The notes beneath the pieces were generated by a model that worked only from the letters and a program-made list of their open reading frames with translations, searched no databases and was not told where the DNA came from. Source: Perkinsus marinus ATCC 50983 (Eukaryota > Perkinsozoa > Perkinsida > Perkinsidae). Taken from it: a stretch of 32,209 nucleotides of DNA. The first letter of the stretch is position 1; every line of letters starts with the position of its first letter. Shown piece after piece: positions 10,701 through 19,700 of this stretch. The translations under genes were made by a program, and so were the position numbers. The stretch is taken from contig NW_003214267.1 of NCBI RefSeq assembly GCF_000006405.1, positions 1 to 32,209 of the forward strand, in the 5' to 3' direction.

Positions 10701-11577
10701 AGCCTAGCCATTTCAGTTTATTATCACCAGCAACTATACAATATAGAGTGTACAAGCAGGGACTAGTAGTCAATGCTCCAACTATGTGTATTTACGTCAA
10801 GTAATGCCATTATTAATTCCAAACATGATGATACTCTGCATATGTATAGTGTTGCTATAGAAAACGTTCTACAACGACACCACTTGAAAAGTCCCCAGAC
10901 CCGATGCCTACTGAAAATATGATTCTTGTTTGAAGTCCCACTCAGTATCAGAATCATACACAGATTGGAGTTCGCCACCTCTAAGGAATATCACAGTACC
11001 TGCACACAAGGGCATCAAAGCGCTTAAGGAGGTTAGCTTGGTGGCCAGTATTATCTACGAATTTCTCGAGGGGTGGTACGAATGATCCAACGCAGCAGAG
11101 AGATCGCTTTAGTCCTAGTGCAGTCAATTGCATATACTATCTTCTCATGGAGTGGTATGGGGAAGTCGTCGCAGCGAGCAAAATAATCAGACCCTGTACT
11201 GTTGCATTCACATGTCTCCACAATTTCCCCAAGGAGTGGTATACGAAATTCAACACGGCGCCAGAGATCCAGTGCACAATAAACGCTGCATATGATTCCA
11301 CACAGCCCAATGATAATCAACGCGCCACTAATACAGTCATTTCTGTCTAGAAACACGATGAGCAACGCGGGGTCTGATTCTCAACGATTTCCCAAAGGAG
11401 TGGTATGTAAACTGTACCACCTTCCGGTGCCAGTTTGTCCTTCAGCATCGCCTCAGCCAACCTCCGACGATGGTCTCGGTGCATCACCAGAGGGATCTTG
11501 AGCGTATCCGGCCCTCTAGAGAAATAGGGCTCAGAATCATCACTTTTCGACACTTCGGGAGTATTGTGATCGGGCAT
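7777..11577 (-). CDS. PEPD: Xaa-Pro dipeptidase (prolidase), 13 exons, complete
   Basis: Exons (minus, 5' to 3'): 11421-11577, 10912-10999, 10495-10569, 10312-10395, 10095-10161, 9893-10044, 9581-9717, 9245-9371, 8852-9028, 8508-8639, 8359-8463, 7926-8082, 7777-7863. They total 1545 nt, i.e. 514 residues plus TAA (human enzyme 493). All introns are GT-AG and phases agree. The N-terminal aminopeptidase-P-like domain includes YDSDTEWDFKQESYFQYLFG and STLYVPRFDDVYATWMG. The M24 pita-bread catalytic domain has SLHYGHPAEPND, LLDMGAEYHCYTADVTC (D292, D303), MPHGLGHMLGLDVHDVAGYE (H388), VLTVEPGCYF (E431) and GGIRIEDDVL (E471). These correspond to the five Mn ligands of prolidase. Role: cytosolic hydrolysis of dipeptides ending in proline, the last step in recycling proline-rich peptides. 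No targeting signal is seen. Start chosen at the only ATG before the conserved TLKIPL block. Confidence 0.95.
8168..8300 (-). repeat. Short direct repeat inside prolidase intron 11
   Basis: GGGACTACAGAGAGACAATT (near 8170) recurs as GAGGACTATAGAGAGACAGTT about 108 bp further on. Both lie inside the 276-bp intron (8083-8358). A single small duplication with several later changes. Confidence 0.5.
9062..9230 (-). mobile_element. Family-2 intronic repeat, sense copy filling prolidase intron 8 (P1)
   Basis: Read on the minus strand: GTGTTGAGATAAACGCTCGC, a TTCTTCAGCTAAG block, CGGGTAGAAATGTACAGAAA, CCTCAGAATTTCC, a GTCACCTACACATGTTG block and CATGCGCATATTTTCCCAC. The same blocks in the same order occur at 20797-20942. 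The intron is 9029-9244 (216 bp), so the repeat takes up almost all of it and runs in the gene's sense direction. Confidence 0.75.
11000..11420 (-). repeat. Prolidase intron 1 with four dispersed copies of a short repeat
   Basis: On the plus strand a GGAGTGGTA-type core with similar flanks (TC-A-GGAGTGGTATRYGAA) occurs near 11075 (as GGGGTGGTACGAA), 11148, 11233 and 11398. Spacing is about 73, 85 and 165 bp, as expected of a decayed tandem repeat of roughly 80 bp that has lost one core. The last copy ends within 10 bp of the exon 1 donor (CCGGAAG/gtggta). Confidence 0.5.
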
Positions 11578-11617
11578 AAGGAACTTCTAATAATAAACAC
11601 TATAAAGAACAGTTCTC

Positions 11618-11790
11618 CGCCGTGTTGGAATATATGTTCACTCTCCTCAGCTGAGCTCAGGAGATTCCTCACTATTATGGTAAATTACACAGAAATTCAC
11701 GTAGAATTGCCTCCCCTCCCAGAATTCCTAAAGGATTTTCATTCTGTCACCAACACATGTAGTTCACCAAGTGCATATTTCACCGCACTG
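11618..11790 (+). mobile_element. Family-2 repeat (P2), just upstream of prolidase
   Basis: Contains GTTGGAATATATGTTCACTC, CTCAGCTGAGCTCAGGAG, CTCACTATTATGG, ATTACACAGAAATTCACG, AGAATTCCTAAAGGATTTTC, GTCACCAACACATGTAGTTC and GTGCATATTTCACCGCACTG. This is the clearest full-length copy in the window. It begins about 40 bp upstream of the prolidase ATG and runs antisense to that gene, in the presumed promoter/5' UTR region. Confidence 0.75.
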
Positions 11791-11880
11791 GTTTGCCATA
11801 CGACGACTTGTGCAGTATTCTCTTTCGCCTAGGCGGACAAATATCAAGATGGGCGTCGTAAATACACTACATATGAGATA

Positions 11881-12008
11881 ATGGAGTTTCATCCGTGATA
11901 TGAAAAACACTAGTGAAAAAACCATTTCACGACTACTGCATATCACCGCGAATATCGCGTTTTTCACCGAGTTTTACGCCAATTCACGTAAAACGGGTGA
12001 AACTCCAA
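11881..12008 (+). mobile_element. Family-1 MITE, long form (copy b), near-consensus
   Basis: Left end (a)TGGAGTTTCATCCG, then TGATATGAAAAACACTAGTG, the central CACGACTACTGCATATCACC and GCGAATATCGCG blocks, TTTTACGCCAATTCACG, and right end AAAACGGGTGAAACTCCAA. This copy was used as the reference for the others. It lies between the divergent prolidase and 13-exon gene. Confidence 0.9.
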
Positions 12009-12070
12009 TGTATTTACGTGTATATAAGCAACCGATTCATATAGAGATTCAATATAGAGTAAAGTCCATA

Positions 12071-12127
12071 AAAGTCTTCACAGTGTGAAGACTTTTTCAC
12101 TGCGAGTGTGAAGTTCACACTCGCAGT
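12071..12127. repeat. Two adjacent perfect hairpins
   Basis: AAAGTCTTCACA-G-TGTGAAGACTTT (12071-12095, 12-bp stem, 1-nt loop) is followed four bases later by a second palindrome, 12099-12127, whose left arm is ACTGCGAGTGTGAA (14-bp stem, 1-nt loop). The two stems share no sequence beyond TGTGAA. There is no U-tract that would suggest a Pol III terminator. Confidence 0.85.
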
Positions 12128-12698
12128 TGATGCAATAATCGAATGACAATTTCGTAACGAAATTTTCGTTTTCATTGGTTATACTGGGTGTCCGCCGCAT
12201 CTTTCAGAGGGAAATGAAGAAATCCCTAATGATTCGTTTTCCGCGTTATTTTCTCGTCAATGCGTATTCAAGATACGGTAACTTGAGTATGCTAGTCATA
12301 AACAGCCCTTTTACCACACACGCTAACGAAAATGGTCTCAGAGTAGTTTCGAAGATTCAAAATTGATTCAACCGCTTGTTATAATTTTGTGGCGCGTGAC
12401 AACGCAATCTGAAAGATTTCTCTCAACCAATTCAAAGGTTCGATCCAAAGAGGTACGGATGCTGTTGTGATCACACGTGATTATAAGCCCTCCAATATGT
12501 CGGAGTTGCTTATGTCCGACTTTCTTTTACAGTGGGCCTGTTATAGCTTAGTAGCATCTCATTGAGGAAGGAGAGTAAGGTTCTTCGGAAAGAACGGTAA
12601 TGATTCCTCACTTAAAGGGAATGCTGTGTTATGGGGGTAATTGATGAAGTTGACAAGAAGGAGGGAATCTGAGCAGTTAAATGATCTAATATACGGGT
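12128..12698. other. Intergenic DNA before the minisatellite
   Basis: No coding stretch was recognised; ORFs here are short and lack codon character. A TCACGCGCCACAAAATTAT motif (minus strand, about 12381-12399) belongs to the dispersed motif set described in the findings. Confidence 0.4.
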
Positions 12699-13499
12699 GA
12701 TTGGTATCTTTGAGTGGCATAGCTGCCCCACTTAGACGAATTGATTGGTATCTTTGAGTGGCATAGCTGCCCCGCTTACAGTAGACGAGTTGATTGGTAT
12801 CTTTGAGTGGCATAGCTGCCCCGCTTAGACGAGTTGATTGGTATCTTTGAGTGGCATAGCTGCCCCGCTTGGACGTATTGATTGGTATCTTAGAGTGGCA
12901 TAGCTGCCCCGCTTGGACGTATTGATTGGTATCTTAGAGTGGCATAGCTGCCCCGCTCAGACGAATTGATTGGTATCTTTGAAAGGCATATCTGCCCCGC
13001 TTAGACGAATTGATTGGTATCTTTGAGTGGCATAGCTGCCCCGCTTAGACGAATTGATTGGTATCTTTGAGTGGCATAGCTGCCCCACTTAGACGAATTG
13101 ATTGGTAGCTTTGAGTGGCATAGCTGCCCCGCTTGTACGTATTGATTGGTATCTTAGAGTGGCATAGCTGCCCCGCTTAGACGAATTGATTGGTATCTTA
13201 GAGTGGCATAGCTGCCCCGCTTAGACGTATTGATTGGTATCTTTGAGTGGCATAGCTGCCCCGCTTAGACGAATTGATTGGTATCTTTGAGTGGCATAGC
13301 TGCCCCACTTAGACGAATTGATTGGTAGCTTTGAGTGGCATAGCTGCCCCGCTTGTACGTATTGATTGGTATCTTAGAGTGGCATAGCTGCCCCGCTTAG
13401 ACGAATTGATTGGTATCTTAGAGTGGCATAGCTGCCCCGCTTAGACGTATTGATTGGTATCTTTGAGTGGCATAGCTGCCCCGCTTGGACGAGTTGATC
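12699..13499 (+). repeat. 44-bp minisatellite, about 18 units, with a 220-bp higher-order repeat
   Basis: The unit begins GATTGGTATCTTTGAGTGGC and continues ATAGCTGCCCCGCTTAGACG plus AATT. Variant sites include TTTGAG/TTAGAG, GTATC/GTAGC, CCGCTT/CCACTT and the linkers TAGACGAATT, TGGACGTATT, TGTACGTATT. The second unit carries a few extra bases (TTACAGTAGACGAG). From about 13012 onward the sequence repeats itself with a 220-bp offset (5 units), apparently without change up to about 13476. 44 is not a multiple of 3, so it cannot code a simple repeat protein. It ends about 215 bp before the ATG at 13716. Confidence 0.95.
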
Positions 13500-13715
13500 G
13501 TTAGGGGGGTATCACCTGTATCTCCTATCTACAGGACATTGGAGATGGTAGGTTATTATGATGACTGTTGTGGTTGATTAGAAGGTAATCCGTACAGTTC
13601 AATGCGACCATTATCGATATTACAATGAGGTATCATGTAAGATACTCTCATGATCAGTAGCGGACCTGTTTTGTATCTTACCGAGGAGTACCTAAGATTC
13701 TTCTCATTTTTTATC

Positions 13716-16700
13716 ATGGCTGCCGTCGTGGCCAGAGTCATCGGACCAGCTCGAAAAGAAGCAGCTCGTTCTGTCAAAAGCCTTCAAACTTCCCTAGCAC
13801 CGCCCAACACTGAACTTGGGAAAAGATTATCTTCAATTGAATTAACTCGAGTACCGTAAATCTGCCAACTCTCGATTTCATATCTTTTGATTTATATCAG
13901 CCACAAGCGCATCTACAAGTCTTGCGCAGTATAGAGATATGTGGAAGGGAGTTGTCAGTAGAAGAGGCCATCTATTCATTGCGAATATTAGCCGCTACTT
14001 CACCAGGCGGCCAGAAGGTACTACTACAATGCTTGAGCTATAGTAAACTAGTCTCAGAGGAATATATGTTCGATCTCTGCAGCTCATCTCAGGAGTTTCC
14101 ATAGCTACGTTATGGAAGTTTACATACGATATGGGGTAGAAGTGTGAAAAATCCAACAATAATTTCACAAAATTCCTTATGTTTGGTTTCCTCCATGTGC
14201 ATATATCACTTTCATGGCTCAATAAGAGATGCTTGAGTTCACGCTGAAATTGCTCTCCAATTTCAAAGTACGCTACGATCATTGACAATGAGTAACGGAG
14301 CCAGCTTAGGCTTGTTTATATATATTATCAACGGCGTTTGTCGCAGATGGGAATTTATCATGGTGATCTGGAACTATTTATGAGTCCTTATATTTCGATA
14401 TTTTCCTTGTTATTGTATTGTACTAGTGCTCACACAGTGAACCGTAGTAGTCAGCGATGAGGGAATGTTGATGACAATAAGAGGACCATTGTTGGTTTGG
14501 AAACCCTCCGTCCTCAAGTCGTGTGTAAATGTTCATAATGTAATTTGAAGTGAGAAAAGCGAACATACGTTCCAACTAGGCTTGCCAAATCACAACATTG
14601 TTGAAATATGTGTTTACATTGCTCAGCTGAGCTCAGGAGTTTACTCACTAATTATAGGAATTCAGCTGAAGGTGTGCAGAAATTTTCCCGAATTTTTTTC
14701 ATATCGTTGCCAACGCATGTGGTTTAGCATGTGTATATTTTCCCACGCTGAATCACAATATCAGTTTCTGTTTCATACCAGATCTTCTTGTAAGGCCTGT
14801 ATACCACAGTTCTACACTTTTACATCATTAGTTTTTCTTTCATCGGTTGAGACTAGTGATAAACGGCTTGTACCACGTAATATGTGTGTATCGTCGAAAT
14901 CAGGTTCGTCGGATTTCTAAAGAGATCCGCGAGCATCCAGCTTATGAGAACTTGCATGAGAGCATCGTCAAGCAGGCTACTATAATGCGACCGTTCGAAG
15001 TGGCCTTGGTTTACAATAGAGCTGTGGTGAGAAATATAATTTGCGCTTCGCTCCGCTGTGATTTTATGCTTTTTTTCATCAGTTTTTACGCCTATTCTCG
15101 CTGGTAGAGGAAGAAGTGATGAGCGATATGTTGGATCAAAGCATTGCTCGACTGCAACCTGATTCAATTGCTGTGGTATTGTGGGGTAAAGTGAGAAATT
15201 TTGTCGCGCGCCACAACTTGATGAGATAAATGATGAGTCTCTTCATAGTTCAGCAGTTGATGAGCATAGTTAGTTGTTATCCACAGTCAGTTCAGCTACT
15301 CGACGAATATCTATAGATTGAGACACAATTCTTATCAAGATGATGAGATAAATACCGTATAAAAATTAATCATCAAGTTTCAAAACGCATTTATTATTCA
15401 ACTTGTTTAATTTGAGGCTTTCACGTGTAATTTTCGTCATTGCATAACGCCGTAACCTTCCTACTGCTGTAGTGAAACGCATCCTACTGAGTCGTGTGAG
15501 AAAGGGCCGACATTTAGTAGTTCCTCAAGGATGTTATGAGGAGTTTTAACCTGCACTCCTTCGAAGATATGGTGCCTTCTAATAAACGCCTGATTAAGTA
15601 ACCTCTTACTACAAGAGTTTAATTACAGTGTAAAAGGGCTGTAGGGCTGCGTTTGATGATTATAACTCTTCAACACCTAGGGTGTGAGATTTCGCATCTA
15701 GCAGCATCTCTTTGAAATATTGAGCGCTTTGCAATGCCGGTTCTGATATTCGAACAACTACAACTGTTCACCGAATTATTGTAAAACGCAAGATCTGCCA
15801 CTCATCAACTGTCGCTCGCCACGAAATTATTAGCGGTGTACAGTGCGAAGTTTCACAATGAAAATCGCATGTGTGAATTTTAAATTATACAAGTCAGATG
15901 AGAAGCTGACGTAGAAACTTGGAATCGATTCTTTAATGGTATTTATTCCGTTATTTTATGAATACCATAATTCGGTTTTTTTCTGTTCATGCGTCTGACT
16001 AGTTAAGGTCGATGAACTTCCTACTTGTATAGTTCATCATATCAGACTTGATGTATAATTTTATATTACCAAAAAAATGTTCTTTTCATCTTTCTGTTTT
16101 TATGTTCGACGCGTTAAGATTGACGAGCGTTTTATTCATTACTTTTCTTGATAATATTTAATATTCATAATAATATAATGGAGTTTCACATATGATGCGA
16201 AAAACACATTTCACTTCGCGTAAAACGGGTGAAACTCCAATATATAAATAATATAAACCTATCATCAATATGATAATAATAAAGCTAGGTTAACGTATAA
16301 AATAGATTATACATTGATATCGTTATAGATTATAGATTGGTAATTAGTGGTAATTAGTGATTAGACTTCGTGCGCAGTTGTTTTGTATAATTTCCAAGAA
16401 TATGTATTTTTCGCAGGTATTGAAAGCTCTAGCTGAGGTCCGTAGTGTGCCGAAGGAGCGACTTAAGGCGGTGGAGGAAAGGTTGTTGACAGTAATACAG
16501 GGTTGAAGTAGATCTGATAATGTAGATAGGGAGCGGCATCTTCGAAAGGGGTCTTTCGTCGCTGTTTTGGTAGTAAAAATTGAATATTGATGCTTATTAT
16601 TACATACAGTACGTGTCGATTTGATATGCAAATGTGTGTTATTTTGGCGGCAAATGATAGTGAACAAGTGAATGTCGCTATCATCACAGTCCCAGACGGG

Positions 16701-19700
16701 TACTCATCATCACAACACATGTTAATAGTCATCGTTGCATTGTATATGGGATATAGTTTCGAATCGATTATCAAGTAGGTCTCAGAAATTACACACATTT
16801 GCATATCAAATTGACACGTACTGTAGGTATTCATTTAATATGTCGATACCGATTATATGAGTTGTTTTCCGCGAAGTGAATTTTGAAATAGGTTTTTTAT
16901 TAGTGTTTTTCATATCGCGGGTGAAATATATTCTAATATTCCCTATAATATATACAATCGTAATATTGGAGTATAAATATATGATAATGATTTCGATTTT
17001 GTTTTACCAGCGATAACGAAGAGTTTATTTCTTTCTTTTTATCATTGGAGTTTCACCACCCTAGTGATATGAAAAACATATTTTACGACTACTACATGCC
17101 GCGAATATCGCGTATTTCACGAAGTTTTAACGCCACTTCACGTAAAACGGGTTGTGAAACTCCGATGTTGTTGGTCATTGTTATGTTGAATATAGATTGA
17201 TAGGAATTAAGTTGAGAAAACTCGTGCAGGAAATGGGTGAACGATTTTCGTTATAGTGTCCGAAACGAACAAAGAAAATGGAAATGACATAGGATAGAGA
17301 ATTTTGGGGTGAATCTGAAATCATTGGAGTTTCACGACCCGTTTTACGTGAAGTGGCGTAAAACTTGGTGAAAAGCGCGATATTCGCGGTGATATGCCGT
17401 GGTCGTTGAATATGTTTTTCATATCACTAGGGTGAAACTTTATTTATATTTTTTCTACTGAGTATGGTAGTCGGAAAATGGAATATATGTATATTCGATT
17501 TGTATTGTTGTTGGAGAGGTCGGATATATTAGAATTGTTTGCACGCATGCACATAGCTTGTCGGAATTCGTAGGTGATTCGTCGTGAGGAGGAATATAGG
17601 GATAGACGTTTGAAGGGAAAGGGAGAGCCTAGGGCGATGCCGCCACCAAGTTTGGGTATTCAAGTCGCTTTACAAGCTCTGCAGAAACTAGCGGCGATTC
17701 ACGCCACGCGGGTTGGAGTAGGGAATTGGAAAGAAAATGAAAAAGATGTGACTAAGCAGCTTATAGGAGGTAAGCGTATCTTTACGCACTGGGAAGATTT
17801 TCTTCTGTTGATGTTAGAATTGGTACGACGAGTGAGAGCAATGGCGGTGACAGGAGATTTGGATCCACATGATATTAGTGCGGCGTATGTGTCGTTGGAG
17901 AAAGCGCTGGGAAGGAATAACGCGGCTACGAGAGAATTGGAAAATATATTGGTGACACGGTGAGTGGACATGCTTTGAATCTTTGTCTGGGGGCACGAAA
18001 AGAATCTTTGTCTGTTTTGGTTGATAGTAGAATTGGTTGTTGAGATCATCCAAGCTGTTTTGAATCTTCCTCGTGGGGACACTGGAAAAATCCTGATAAA
18101 ATTTCGATGGAATTTCACCCGTTTTTACGTGAAGTGGCGTAAAACTCGGTGTAAAACGCGATATTCGCGATGATATGCAGTAGTCGTGAAATACCCTTTT
18201 CACTAGTGTTCTCCATATCACTAGGATGAATACCGTTCTTTCTCTTCAGAGGTTTATCAGATCTCTCCGAGATGGAGGTAGGTCGATTAGCAGATGTGGT
18301 TCATCCTGGTACTCCGCTTCAACAAGCTGTGGCGGCTGAGTTCGGTGAACGATCGAAGCTATCTAGTAAGGAGGAATTATCTGATTTGCTGTGGAAAGGG
18401 ATTTTTGATTTTCAGCGGAAGTTGTTGTGAAAGCACTGAAACTACTAAAACGACTCCAGTCGAGTTCGGAACTACCGAGACGAACTGTGGCGAACATTAT
18501 TAACACTGTTAGATTTTTCTTTGCTTCGCCAGAGAATCAAAAGGCGTGCCGGATTACTATCACGAATTTGATGCAGTTCATTTCGAACATAGATCCCATG
18601 TTGGGAAGTGCTCGGGTGGTTGGCACACTGCTGAGTAAGATGGTGATGCTGGGGGGGCGCTGTAGGAGAAGAGGAAAAATTGTGGGATAATGTTGGCAAA
18701 ATTATTTTGTAAAAGTTTTGAATTTTAAGAATTATTATATATACACCCTAGTGATATGAAAAACACTACTTCAGGACTACTGCAAGGCGCAAATATCGCG
18801 TTTTCACGGAGTTTTATGCCACTCTACGTGAAACGGGTGAAACTCCATTATTTTTTAATAATATTGATAATCGAAATTTTTTCCCTTCATATTCATTCGT
18901 TTGGAAATTAATTGGAATTTGTAATTTGGAGAATATTCATCAGCATTTTTCGAGGAATTTCTGACATTTTCTAGTCGCAAAAGTTATTATTTTGGAATTG
19001 CAATATTTTACCAGTTGAGTTTGGTGCGATATCGCTTTGGAGTTTCAGAGTAGAATAGGAGCTCTCGAGAGTGACTCCATTTTATCAGATGTTAATCATT
19101 TTCAACCATCATTAGTTTTATTGGAGTTTTGAGGAAATTATTGATTTCCTCGGTGTGAAATTGCTGTGTTAGTATCAAGTTCGAAATATGTGCTCGCTTG
19201 CCTCAGCTGAGCTCAGGAGCTCTCTAAGGTAGAAGTGTATCGAAAAACCAATGAGAATTTCCCAAAATTTCCTAGCAGAATTTTCATATTGTCATCAACT
19301 ATGTTGTATATTTCCCCGATACAGTTCTCGACTGCCTTAGATGCTGCGCTCTCGAACGTCGATCGCATTCAACCATCACATTTGTTGAGGACTCTTAGTC
19401 ACTTGGAAGATATAAAGCTGACGGAAGTGCACCCATTTTATAAAGGTAAATTGTTGTATTAATTCATACCACATTTCTGTTACATCGCGGAGCTATTGCT
19501 GTGAATGCTTGATTCTCGACGTACTTTTGAAAACAGTCTTCACACTGTAGGAAAATCGGTTCTGGTATACGAACGAAATTTCCCCGGGGTTTTCTATCTA
19601 TCGTAACAAGTGAAGTATGACGATCTTTGAAAAAATGGAAATGAATTGTTGCAAAGCTCGTCGTTGAGAATAATGAAACTTTACTTCGTATGATGATATG

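Noticed and set aside
12559-12813. 84-codon minus ORF with repeated PLKDTNQ
   Set aside because: It is read through the minisatellite, whose 44-bp period shifts frame in every unit.
12699-13499. CRISPR-like array
   Set aside because: Units are contiguous 44-bp tandem repeats with no unique spacers, in a eukaryotic intergenic region; it is a minisatellite.
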